NCBI GenBank assembly: GCA_038123715.1 | Contig: JAYPAN010000006.1 | Location: 17,622 to 81,621, forward strand | DNA: 64,000 nucleotides | Direction: 5' to 3' | Origin: JAYPAN01 sp038123715 | Lineage (GTDB): Bacteria; Pseudomonadota; Alphaproteobacteria; RS24 | Shown: positions 1 to 7,286 of the stretch, piece after piece | Position numbering within the stretch: position 1 is the stretch's first letter | How the letters are laid out: each line of letters starts with the position of its first letter | The notes under the pieces: model-generated | The model's database searches: none | Told to the model about the DNA's origin: nothing | Seen by the model: only the letters and a program-made list of their open reading frames with translations | Made by a program: the position numbers and the translations under genes

Positions 1-129
1 GTCAACATGGCTGGAGGCGTAAATGGCGACCAGCATAGCCAACGTATAATTGCGGGTGCGCTTGCCTACGCTTGCAGCGCCCTCTCCGGATGTGGTTGTT
101 TCATTTGGCGTTGTGTCCAGATTTGACAT
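1..129 (-). CDS. MFS transporter, N-terminal fragment (runs off the window)
   Basis: The reverse strand opens with an ATG at 129 preceded by a strong GGGGAGG ribosome site 9 bases upstream, and the frame stays open for 43 codons to the window edge. The peptide has a polar N-terminus (MSNLDTTPNE) followed by the start of a hydrophobic helix ending in an SSHVD segment. This resembles the first helix and following aspartate of major facilitator superfamily transporters, where a 'FxDR' type motif is common. The rest is outside the window, so substrate cannot be guessed. It lies 78 bases downstream of the CnrX-like sensor gene on the same strand and might be part of that transcription unit. Confidence 0.55.
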   Translation of the reverse strand, partial: MSNLDTTPNETTTSGEGAASVGKRTRNYTLAMLVAIYASSHVD

Positions 130-207
130 TTACTGTTCCTCCCCACCCAACACTAGGAAAAGAAACAGCTTTTGGCGAGAAGAAATGGACGCTTGCCGCC
201 ATTTTCC

Positions 208-666
208 TTAGTCATTGTCGTGATGGCGACGCATATGGCCGGCAATTTGGGCGCGCGCTTCCGGTGACAGGCCGCCAGCCAAATCACGCATCAGGCCATG
301 AAATTGCTCATTGACAATGGCCGCACCGGCTTGCGAACGGTCAAACGCGGCTTTCAGCGCCTTTGGTTGCGGCACATCAGCGTCAAAAGCACGCGCCAAA
401 TCGCGCCGCGCGGCGGCAATTTCGCCAAGCGCATCGCGAGCAATCGGGCGGCGTGCCTCAAAAACGGTGCGCGCCAGCTCGCGGTCAGCCCCTTCCAAAT
501 GCTGCAATAGTTCTTCCTGCGCGCGGTCGAGCCGATTTTCAATCAAATCGCGGCCACCAATACTGCGCCATTTCTGGCCGTAATAACCGGCCGCGCCGAG
601 AATTATCAGGTTCAAGCCGAGCGATAGGGTCAAAACGACATGGAGGGGTCGTATATTTTTCAGCAT
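208..666 (-). CDS. Periplasmic heavy-metal sensor-like protein (CnrX/Metal_resist family)
   Basis: A 152-residue protein with an N-terminal hydrophobic anchor (about residues 9-28) and a mostly helical, charged periplasmic part, ending in a histidine-rich tail (HMRRHHDND). This size and layout match the Metal_resist/CnrX/CpxP-like group, small periplasmic helical-hairpin proteins that sense metal or envelope stress. It is the third gene of a minus-strand unit after an ECF sigma factor and a putative anti-sigma protein, the same three functions as in the CnrYXH system of Cupriavidus. Whether it binds metal is not shown; the C-terminal histidines are suggestive only. The ATG at 666 gives a proper membrane anchor. 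Confidence 0.7.
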   Translation of the reverse strand: MLKNIRPLHVVLTLSLGLNLIILGAAGYYGQKWRSIGGRDLIENRLDRAQEELLQHLEGADRELARTVFEARRPIARDALGEIAAARRDLARAFDADVPQPKALKAAFDRSQAGAAIVNEQFHGLMRDLAGGLSPEARAQIAGHMRRHHDND

Positions 667-703
667 TTGGTTTCCTTTCCGGTTCGGTGTCCGTCAATCA
701 CCC

Positions 704-1156
704 TCAATTCAAAAGCATTTCATCGCCGACCATTGTCAGCATGGTCAGCGGATCCGGCGCGCCGAAGATGAAATCAATCAGCATGGGCGCATTGACTATG
801 CCGACCGTCAAACAGGCTGCCATCGCGCCCAGCGCAAAGGCGGTTTGTCGGATGCGCGCATAAGGGGTTTCCCCTTGCACCATCGGCGTGGTGGTGCGAA
901 TTGGCACTGGCTCTGTCGCCGCCAGCGCCTTGCTCATATCGGCGCTGATGCGGGCGTGTAAATCGGCAGATGCGTCGGGCAGTCGTGCCTCCAGCCAGTC
1001 ATCCAATGCCGCAGCACAGCTGACAATGGCGCGCGCTTGCGGGTGGGCGTCCTGAAAAGCCTGCATGGCCGCGCGCCTGTCATCGGGCCAGCGCCGCGCA
1101 TCGCCGCCATAGGCAGTGACCAGTTCCTGAAAGGTTTTTTCGTCCATATCCATCAT
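704..1156 (-). CDS. Putative anti-sigma factor, single-pass membrane protein
   Basis: A 150-residue protein with a cytoplasmic-looking N-terminal part (about 1-100), one hydrophobic helix (about 105-125, rich in Ala/Leu/Val) and a short C-terminal tail. There is no HxxxCxxC zinc anti-sigma motif. The role is inferred from position directly after an ECF sigma gene and before a periplasmic sensor-like gene. A longer frame begins at 1243 inside the sigma gene, but the ATGATG at 1151-1156 has an AGAGAG ribosome site at suitable spacing, so 1156 is preferred. The gap from the sigma stop is 43 bases, consistent with co-transcription. Confidence 0.6.
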   Translation of the reverse strand: MMDMDEKTFQELVTAYGGDARRWPDDRRAAMQAFQDAHPQARAIVSCAAALDDWLEARLPDASADLHARISADMSKALAATEPVPIRTTTPMVQGETPYARIRQTAFALGAMAACLTVGIVNAPMLIDFIFGAPDPLTMLTMVGDEMLLN

Positions 1157-1199
1157 CTTTACTCTCTTTTCATTCGCGCTTTCGGCCATCAAACGACCA

Positions 1200-1799
1200 T
1201 CATACGGCTTGCAAATCGGCGCGCAGGGCGGCCAGTTTTTCATGCAGGCGTTGACGCCCCCGACGCAAAACAGATTCCAGCGCGGCCAAGGAAATGCCCA
1301 TCATTTCCGCCGCTTCGCGCTGGCGAATCTCGCGGTAATAGACCAGCTCTATGGCGCGTTGCTGGTCGTCGCTCAATTCGGCCATAGCGATGCGGATGAC
1401 GCGATTGCGGTCAGCCGCCTGCATCAGCGCCTCGGCATTTTCAGTGTCATCTTCCGGCTCGGCAATCTCATCCAGACCCGATTGCGGCCGCCTTTTACGC
1501 ATAATGTCAATGCAGCGATTAACGGCTATGCGATACAGCCATGTGGTCACTTTGGCCTGCCCGCTTTGCCAATGGGCGGCATTTTTCCAGACAGAAGCGA
1601 AAACATCCTGCGCCGCATCCTCGCCATCCTGCCCATTACCCAGTCTGGCCGTGCAGATTTTCAAAACATAGGAAAGATGCCGGTCAATCAGAATATGCGC
1701 GGCGTGTTGATTGCCGCGGCCAATTTCCGCCATGAGCCGGTCATCATCCCACTCAGATAGGGGGGTGCGGGTCATATCTGGCTTAAATTTGGCGTTCAT
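1200..1799 (-). CDS. RNA polymerase ECF sigma factor
   Basis: A 199-residue sigma-70 family protein of the extracytoplasmic-function type. Region 2 spans about residues 31-103 (with the DAAQDVF and TTWLYRIAVNRCID segments that bind core and the -10) and region 4 about 131-191, with a helix-turn-helix (QREAAEMMGIS) contacting the -35. Regions 1 and 3 are missing, as is normal for ECF factors. The linker is short and acidic. The ATG at 1799 has an AAGG-type ribosome site. It heads a three-gene unit with a putative anti-sigma protein and a CnrX-like sensor, so it probably answers a periplasmic or metal signal. ECF units are usually autoregulated; a TATACGC/GCGTATA palindrome lies 82 bases upstream. 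Confidence 0.93.
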   Translation of the reverse strand: MNAKFKPDMTRTPLSEWDDDRLMAEIGRGNQHAAHILIDRHLSYVLKICTARLGNGQDGEDAAQDVFASVWKNAAHWQSGQAKVTTWLYRIAVNRCIDIMRKRRPQSGLDEIAEPEDDTENAEALMQAADRNRVIRIAMAELSDDQQRAIELVYYREIRQREAAEMMGISLAALESVLRRGRQRLHEKLAALRADLQAV

Positions 1800-1880
1800 G
1801 CCTGCCTTCCACCGGTTTTACGCCCCAATTCGGGCGCTCAAAAAAATTCGCATTGGCGCGATTTCGCCAATCCAAATGAT

Positions 1881-1895
1881 TATACGCAGCGTATA
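1881..1895. promoter_or_regulatory. Perfect 15-bp palindrome between divergent transcripts
   Basis: TATACGC, a central A, then GCGTATA. It reads CGTATA on both strands and lies between the ECF sigma gene (minus strand) and a candidate small RNA (plus strand, first hairpin from about 1899). CGTA-type -10 elements are common for ECF sigma factors, so it may be a back-to-back -10 or an operator. A second small inverted repeat (TTGGCG at 1853-1858, CGCCAA at 1865-1870) lies beside it. Function is inferred from position only. Confidence 0.35.
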
Positions 1896-1898
1896 GAA

Positions 1899-1990
1899 AA
1901 TACTGTCGCAATGACAGTGTTCTGCTGGGGTCTCCAACCCCCTCTTGGGAGACACGCAGAGGCCTCGCCATTTTTGGCGAGGCCTTTTTT
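1899..1990 (+). ncRNA. Candidate trans-acting small RNA with three hairpins
   Basis: Three consecutive stem-loops on the plus strand end in a U-tract. Hairpin 1 pairs ACTGTC (1902-1907) with GACAGT (1913-1918). Hairpin 2 pairs TCTGC (1921-1925) with GCAGA (1956-1960) and GTCTCC (1930-1935) with GGAGAC (1948-1953), leaving a C-rich loop. Hairpin 3 is a 10-bp perfect terminator at 1960-1985 followed by T's. There is no open reading frame and no upstream plus-strand gene that would need this terminator. The promoter is probably around the palindrome at 1881-1895. C-rich loops able to pair with Shine-Dalgarno sequences are typical of alphaproteobacterial stress sRNAs; no named family is recognised. 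Confidence 0.55.
1960..1990 (+). terminator. Rho-independent terminator of the candidate sRNA
   Basis: AGGCCTCGCC (1960-1969), a six-base loop, GGCGAGGCCT (1976-1985), then five T's. The stem is perfect. The T run lies on the plus strand only, so it does not serve the minus-strand dehalogenase gene that ends at 2011. Confidence 0.85.
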
Positions 1991-2010
1991 AGCAAATAGC
2001 GCGGCGTGGG

Positions 2011-2904
2011 TTACACGCCTGTCTCCTCAAGCCAGCTTTGCAACGCAGCACCAATCTCATGCGGACTGTCTTCTTGCAAAAAATGCAGCCCTTTTACTGT
2101 CACTTCGCGCTGGTTTTTCCAGCCACGGCAGAAATCACGCTGCGCGCCGACCAATATCGAGCCGGGGTCGGCATTTATAAACAATTTCGGTATGTCGCTT
2201 TGCGACATGAAACCGGCATAATTTTCAGCAATGGCGACAATATCGGCCGGCTCACCGGCAATCGGGATTTGCCGAGGCCAGCTCAAAGTCGGCCGCCGGT
2301 TTTCGCCCGGCGCGGCAAACGGCGCGCGATAAGTCGCCATTTCCGCTTCAGTGAGCTTGCGGATTATTGAATTGGGCAAAACGCCTTCAACAAAGACATT
2401 TTTTTCCAGCACAACTTCCTCGCCTGCCGGGCTGCGAAAAGTCTGAAATATGTTGCGCGCGCCTTCCGGCCAGTCATCCCAGCCGGCAATCGGGCGGACA
2501 ATGGCTTCCATATAGCAAATACCCGCCACCGCTTCAGTGTGTCGCGCGGCATAATCAAAACCCAATGCTGACCCCCAATCATGAATGACGAGAACCATAT
2601 TGTCGGTGGCGCCCAACGCCTCAAGCGCCGCTTCGAAATAGCGACTATGCTCGACAAAACCATAAGATTCCGGCCCGCTATCGTCCAGCCTGTCGCTGTC
2701 GCCCATGCCTATCAGGTCAAGCGCAATGCACCTGCCCAGCGTGGCGGCATAGGGCATGATATTGCGCCACAAATAGGATGATGTCGGATTGCCATGTTGA
2801 AAAATGATTGGCCGGCCATTCGGGTCACCGATTTCCACATAGGCCATTTTTTTGCCAAGCACATTGATTGTTTTCTTTGGATGGGCGTCGCTGCTGATAT
2901 CCAT
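2011..2904 (-). CDS. Haloalkane dehalogenase, LinB-like (HLD-II)
   Basis: A 297-residue alpha/beta hydrolase that should hydrolyse carbon-halogen bonds of haloalkanes (EC 3.8.1.5) to an alcohol and halide. Expected active-site residues are all present: Asn39 in HGNPTSSYLW and Trp110 for halide binding, nucleophile Asp109 in HDWGSALGF, acid Glu133 in YMEA, base His274 in LHFLQEDSP. The spacing and wording follow Sphingobium LinB (Asn38, Asp108, Trp109, Glu132, His272) almost residue for residue, shifted by one. An upstream in-frame start at 2949 exists, but the ATG at 2904 follows a GGGGAGG ribosome site. It appears monocistronic. The natural substrate is unknown; LinB-like here is a family statement, not proof of lindane degradation. 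Confidence 0.95.
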   Translation of the reverse strand: MDISSDAHPKKTINVLGKKMAYVEIGDPNGRPIIFQHGNPTSSYLWRNIMPYAATLGRCIALDLIGMGDSDRLDDSGPESYGFVEHSRYFEAALEALGATDNMVLVIHDWGSALGFDYAARHTEAVAGICYMEAIVRPIAGWDDWPEGARNIFQTFRSPAGEEVVLEKNVFVEGVLPNSIIRKLTEAEMATYRAPFAAPGENRRPTLSWPRQIPIAGEPADIVAIAENYAGFMSQSDIPKLFINADPGSILVGAQRDFCRGWKNQREVTVKGLHFLQEDSPHEIGAALQSWLEETGV

Positions 2905-2975
2905 ATTATCCTCCCCTTTGCCTTCATGCTGACATGCCAGGCAGGTCATGGCAATAGGGATGGCAAGAGAGGTGG

Positions 2976-3818
2976 TTACAGACCGCGCTCGGCGAGAAGG
3001 AATTGCAGAAATTCGCGATAGCGCTCCAGCCTTGCGCGCTCATCCTCGGCATTGGCAAAATAGCGGCCATGCAAATCGGTCAGGCTGTTTTCAAAATTGA
3101 CCAGCATCATTTCCATTTCATCGCGCGCCAGCAGGCTTTGGCTTTCCAATTGCTCCAACTCGTTAAGAATACGCTGTTTGCGCGCCCGCGTATCTTCAGC
3201 AAAGCGGTCAATCTGCTCACGCATTTGCGCCGCAATGGCGCTGCGTGCAGCCTCCATTTCGGCCAGCAATTCCGAGGCATTGCCATATTGCTCGCTGCTT
3301 TTTGAGCGAAGCTCATGCAGCGTATCTTGCATCCGCATGGACAAATGCGACATTTGACTGTCGGCGCGCACTTCGCGCCCGATTTCATCATTGGCCGGGG
3401 CAGCACCGGGCAGGTCGAGCGTCGGGGGTGGGCCAAACGGGTCATCCGAATTGTCGAGGCTGTCGGCAGGCGCATCAGCACTTTCATTGTCTGCACCAAA
3501 TTCGGCGGCAATGGCGGCATCAAGGTCTTCGATTGATTCCGGCGCTGCGGTGTCATCCGTCATTTCCGCTGCTGGCGCATCGGCGTCGGGGGCGGTTTTT
3601 GCGTCCTGTTCAGTATCGGAAGTTGTATCCAGCCCGAAAGCCGCGACCTCAATTTCCGAATGACCATCTTCCCCATTTTCTGGCGGCTCGGTCTGCGTGT
3701 CTTTATTTTTCGCGCCGGACGCCAATGTTTCCGATTGCGCCGTGTCCGATTGCAAAATGGCATTTATGGCATCGGCAATCTCGGCCATGCGCCGAATCTC
3801 GCTTTCTTCATCCGCCAT
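2976..3818 (-). CDS. Acidic protein with C-terminal coiled coil, unknown function
   Basis: A 280-residue cytoplasmic-looking protein without signal peptide or membrane helix. Residues 1-150 are low-complexity and very acidic (runs of Asp, Glu, Ala, Pro), likely disordered. Residues about 155-280 are helical and heptad-like (stretches such as ELLAEMEAARSAI, ILNELEQLESQ, ERYREFLQFLL), a probable coiled coil. A TTG start lies 9 bases further upstream, but the ATG at 3818 sits 10 bases from an AGGAG ribosome site. No family is recognised. The make-up suggests a scaffold or cell-envelope/division partner, but nothing in the neighbourhood supports a specific role. Confidence 0.75.
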   Translation of the reverse strand: MADEESEIRRMAEIADAINAILQSDTAQSETLASGAKNKDTQTEPPENGEDGHSEIEVAAFGLDTTSDTEQDAKTAPDADAPAAEMTDDTAAPESIEDLDAAIAAEFGADNESADAPADSLDNSDDPFGPPPTLDLPGAAPANDEIGREVRADSQMSHLSMRMQDTLHELRSKSSEQYGNASELLAEMEAARSAIAAQMREQIDRFAEDTRARKQRILNELEQLESQSLLARDEMEMMLVNFENSLTDLHGRYFANAEDERARLERYREFLQFLLAERGL

Positions 3819-3985
3819 CTTTACCAACTCCTGAATCGTGTCTTATCAACACGAAACACCTACGCAACACACCGGCAAACGCACAAACAGCACTTTCTGG
3901 CTTGCCGAATCTAAGTAACATTTAACAATAAAGCAAAATTTTGGCTATGCCGTGTGCATTTTTTTAACGACGGGCATGATTATTG

Positions 3986-5002
3986 GTGACAGAAGACGAA
4001 AAATCCGGGTTTGACGCCGATTTGGAGGTGGCCTATCAGGCCGTTGACCGGCAGAAAACGGTCGGTATGCGCGCGCTGGCCGGGCTGTTTTTGCTTGAGC
4101 ATGAGTTTCGTCGGGTGGTTGGGCATGATTATCTGGCGCGCCTGCTGGTCAATCGCCTGAACCGGTTTGCCCCTTATGATTGCGCGGTTTTTTGGACAAA
4201 GGGTCGATTCGGGCGGTTTGATGTCACAATTTCCGGCATTGCCAAAAGCAAGGAAAACAAGCCGGTTTTGCTGTGGGGGCAGAAATTGGGCAAATGGCTG
4301 CACAAATCGGGCTGGGGCAATAAGCAAATCTCGGCGCAGGTAATTGCCGGCAATGACAAGCTTGAACCTTGGCCGCAAAATATGCCGCGCGCCGGTCTGT
4401 ATGTGCCGCTGGTCAATCGCAAGGGCAAAGTGCAGGGCGGCATTTTTTTGCTGCGTGAGGCAGGCTGGTCACAGCCGGTGCGCGTGCTGTTTGACCAACT
4501 TGCCGAAGCGGCGGCCTATACAATGGAAGCGATGGATCGCGGCGTGCATGGCGGGCGCGGCTGGTCGGCGCTGCTGACGCGGCTCGGTGTGGTGCTGAGT
4601 GTGTTTTTTATCATTTTCGGCAGTTTTCTTATACCTGTGCCGGTCAATGTCGATGTGCCGGCGCGACTGGCTGTGCCGATTGAAAGCGGGCTTGCGCCGC
4701 GCGGGCCGGCGCAGATTGACATTCGCCTGCCACCGCAAGGGGCGATGGCGCTGGAGGCCGGGTCACGGCTGCAAATCCGCCATGACAATATGGATTATGA
4801 GCTTGAGGTAGAGCATATTTCGCCGTGGATGGCCGGTCTGTTTGCCGACCGCCATGTGCGCGCGCGATTGGTGCGAGCGCCAGATGGGCTGGCTCCGCCT
4901 GTGCTGGAGCGCGTGACGATTGAAAACGCCCATATGCCCCTGCCGCTTTATGTGCTGCGCCGCCCGATTGCCATGATGCGTCAATGGCTCAATTTGGATT
5001 AG
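3986..5002 (+). CDS. GAF-like domain protein with TM helix and short adaptor-like C-terminus
   Basis: A protein of about 338 residues. Residues 1-180 look like a GAF-type domain (segments YDCAVFWT, GLYVPLVNRKGKVQGGIFLL, LFDQLAEAAAYTMEAM). A hydrophobic helix follows (about 195-215), then a periplasmic part of about 120 residues resembling the half-barrel of HlyD-type adaptor proteins but too short for a complete one. The start is uncertain: TTG at 3983 or GTG at 3986 precede any in-frame ATG by about 28 codons and no strong ribosome site is visible. Its end overlaps the convergent btuF by 14 bases. Such fusions usually accompany RND or HlyD export genes; none is adjacent here, so function is open. 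Confidence 0.65.
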   Translation: MTEDEKSGFDADLEVAYQAVDRQKTVGMRALAGLFLLEHEFRRVVGHDYLARLLVNRLNRFAPYDCAVFWTKGRFGRFDVTISGIAKSKENKPVLLWGQKLGKWLHKSGWGNKQISAQVIAGNDKLEPWPQNMPRAGLYVPLVNRKGKVQGGIFLLREAGWSQPVRVLFDQLAEAAAYTMEAMDRGVHGGRGWSALLTRLGVVLSVFFIIFGSFLIPVPVNVDVPARLAVPIESGLAPRGPAQIDIRLPPQGAMALEAGSRLQIRHDNMDYELEVEHISPWMAGLFADRHVRARLVRAPDGLAPPVLERVTIENAHMPLPLYVLRRPIAMMRQWLNLD

Positions 5003-5873
5003 TTTTGCCGGCAACTGCATCCAGCGCGGCGCGCAGTCTGGCCAGTGCCAAGGGTGTTGCCGCACCGGCGCAAGTCACCAGATTATCGGGCAGGATGATG
5101 CGTTTTTCCGGCGGAAAAAACTTGAGCAAGGCCGGATGGCTCAAAATATCGCTGCCCCGATCAACCGGCTTTGCATCCTCCGATACCGGCGTGCCGGTGA
5201 GCAGAAAATCGGCCTGCAAGCCGGGCAGGGTTTCCAAGCTCAACACCATTAGCGCGCGATGACCGCCGCTTGCTTGCCGCGTGGCATTTTCAGCACCGGC
5301 CAATGCAATAATATCGTCAACAATATGGCCTTCGCCGACCGACAGACCACGGCGTTGGAAATTGACAAGGCGCGGGCGGCGCGTGTCAGTTGGCGTCCGG
5401 CTATGCGCTTTGACGGCGGCATCAAGGTCGCGCAAATAGGCACGCGCCTGCGGCAGGCGGCCAATGGCGCGGCCAAGGCGGATAATTTCGCCGCGCGTTT
5501 GGGCGTAGCTTTGGGCAGCGTCCAATTGCAAGACCTCAATCCCGGCTGCTGCCAGTAATTTTAACCGGTTCGGGTCGGAATAGGTGCTGGTAATCACCAA
5601 ATCCGGTTTTTGCGCCAGCAAATCTTCAATGCTGCCTGTGCCGGTCGGGTAAGCGCGCGCTAAATGGGTGAAGGGTGACAATTCAGCCTGTTTTGAAAAG
5701 GCGGTCAGGGCGAGAATCTGGCTTTTGTCGGCAAATGCCATCAAGTAAGGGTCGGCACACATATTGAGGCTGACAAGGCGCGGCAGGGGGGTATGGGCAT
5801 CCGGCGCATCCAACGCCGCCGCCGTGCCAAAACCGGCCAGCCACAAAAACAGATATAAAAAAACCCTGTGCAT
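4989..5873 (-). CDS. btuF: Cobalamin ABC transporter substrate-binding protein
   Basis: A 294-residue periplasmic protein of the BtuF/FhuD class III binding-protein family. The N-terminus (MHRVFLYLFLWLAGF..AAA) is a Sec signal peptide, which sets the start at 5873 instead of the frame start at 5951. Typical features follow: PRLVSLNMCADPYLM, an IEDLLAQKPDLVI segment and a helical backbone linker between two lobes. It is divergent from btuC (start 5969, 95 bases apart) and close to a cobalamin riboswitch and btuB, which supports vitamin B12 instead of siderophore as the substrate. It captures corrinoid released from BtuB and delivers it to the BtuC-BtuD complex. Confidence 0.88.
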   Translation of the reverse strand: MHRVFLYLFLWLAGFGTAAALDAPDAHTPLPRLVSLNMCADPYLMAFADKSQILALTAFSKQAELSPFTHLARAYPTGTGSIEDLLAQKPDLVITSTYSDPNRLKLLAAAGIEVLQLDAAQSYAQTRGEIIRLGRAIGRLPQARAYLRDLDAAVKAHSRTPTDTRRPRLVNFQRRGLSVGEGHIVDDIIALAGAENATRQASGGHRALMVLSLETLPGLQADFLLTGTPVSEDAKPVDRGSDILSHPALLKFFPPEKRIILPDNLVTCAGAATPLALARLRAALDAVAGKTNPN

Positions 5874-5968
5874 GGTCTGGCTGTGCCATGCCGACTGGCT
5901 GATGTCCAGCCTCAAATCAGTGCTGTTTTCCTTCTGGCATTTCAGCCCCACTCTGCTAGCTTGCCGCC

Positions 5969-6964
5969 ATGACCGGTCTGTCTCTCAGCCTGCGCCTGCT
6001 GCCTGTGCTTATTGCGCTGTCCTTCGTTTCGCTTTTATGCGGCGATGCGCCGGTCGGCCTCAGCGATTTGCTCGACTGGATGGGCGGCGCCGGCAATAAT
6101 GGCTTTGCTGCGATTATTTTTGGTGATATCCGCGCCCCGCGTGTGGCACTGGCGGCGTTGAACGGGCTGGTTCTCGGCATGGCCGGTGCTGCCATTCAAG
6201 GTCTGCTCCGTAATCCGCTGGCCGAGCCGTCCTTATTGGGCGCGTCCAATGCCGCCGCTTTGGGGGCGGTGGTGGCGATATATCTTGGCCTGTCCGGCAC
6301 ATTATCTTTTATCGTTCCTGCCTTTGCCGCTTTGGCGGCTTTGGCCTCAGTGGTGGTTTTGCTGCTTTTTGCCGGTAAAAGCCCGTCTTCCTTGCGGTTG
6401 ATACTGGCCGGTTTTGCCGTCAGCGCCTTGGCTGGGGCGATGATTTCGCTGGTGCTGAATCTGTCGCCCAATATATTTGCCGCGCTGGAAATTGCCTTTT
6501 GGCTGCTTGGTGCGGTGGAAAACCGAAGCTGGGCGCATGTCTGGCTGGCGCTTCCGGGCAGTATGCTGGGGCTATGCCTGCTGGCTTCTTGTGCGCGTGC
6601 GCTGGATGCGCTGGCACTGGGCGACAGGGTGGCTGAAAGCCTTGGCACAGATTTGCGTTATCTTAATATCCGCATGGCGTTGGGATTGGCGCTGGCGCTT
6701 GGCTCGGTTGTGGCGGTGACCGGTGTGATTGGCTTTGTTGGTTTGGTTGCGCCGCATTTGGTGAGGCCGTTTTGCGGCTATCGACCGTCACAAATCTTGC
6801 TACCTTCGGCGCTGGTTGGCGCGATTATGTTGATTGCCGCTGACAGTCTTATCCGCCTGTTGCCGGTCAGCCCGGAATTGAAACTCGGCGTGTTGACGGC
6901 TTTTCTCGGCGTTCCCCTGCTGCTTTATTTGCTGCGCCTGCCGCATTTCAGGAAACTTGCCTGA
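5969..6964 (+). CDS. btuC: Cobalamin ABC transporter permease (FecCD family)
   Basis: A 331-residue, very hydrophobic protein of the FecCD/BtuC type with roughly ten membrane helices. The signature region GAAIQGLLRNPLAEP, and the coupling-helix region GFVGLVAPHLVR that contacts the ATPase, are clear. Two copies would form the translocation channel for cobalamin in the inner membrane. It is divergent from btuF and followed by a cobalamin riboswitch that belongs to btuB, so btuC itself is transcribed upstream of that switch; its own control region is the short btuF-btuC spacer. Confidence 0.9.
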   Translation: MTGLSLSLRLLPVLIALSFVSLLCGDAPVGLSDLLDWMGGAGNNGFAAIIFGDIRAPRVALAALNGLVLGMAGAAIQGLLRNPLAEPSLLGASNAAALGAVVAIYLGLSGTLSFIVPAFAALAALASVVVLLLFAGKSPSSLRLILAGFAVSALAGAMISLVLNLSPNIFAALEIAFWLLGAVENRSWAHVWLALPGSMLGLCLLASCARALDALALGDRVAESLGTDLRYLNIRMALGLALALGSVVAVTGVIGFVGLVAPHLVRPFCGYRPSQILLPSALVGAIMLIAADSLIRLLPVSPELKLGVLTAFLGVPLLLYLLRLPHFRKLA

Positions 6965-6992
6965 GCATAAAAACCCGCTTAATGTGGCAGCA

Positions 6993-7200
6993 CATGTCAG
7001 GTGCCCCGCAAGGGGGTAATAGGGAACGCAGTGCGGCGATGATTCCAGCGCCAAGTCTGCGGCTGCTCCCGCAACTGTCAGCGACGAGTCCTGCACCATA
7101 GGCCACTCATTTCGGGGAAGGCGGTGCAAGGGTGATGACCCGCAAAGCCAGGAAACCTGCCTGTCATGGTCGTCCATTTGCACCGGCGGGACTGACGGCG
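6993..7200 (+). promoter_or_regulatory. Cobalamin (AdoCbl) riboswitch
   Basis: The btuC-btuB spacer (6965-7286) holds the conserved parts of a B12 riboswitch: a GGTGCC segment near 7000, a TAATAGGGAA core near 7017-7026, and the B12 box CAAAGCCAGGAAACCTGCC at about 7142-7160. The boundaries given are approximate. The regulated gene is btuB at 7287; the ribosome site AGGAG just before the ATG is the probable switch target. When adenosylcobalamin is plentiful, btuB expression should drop. Established family knowledge; the box is read directly. Confidence 0.95.
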
Positions 7201-7286
7201 CAAAGCGGAACTCCGTTACAGACGACAAATAATAACCGGCACGCGGCATGGTTTGGCGCGGGTCAAAACGTCTATAGGAGCAGGCT

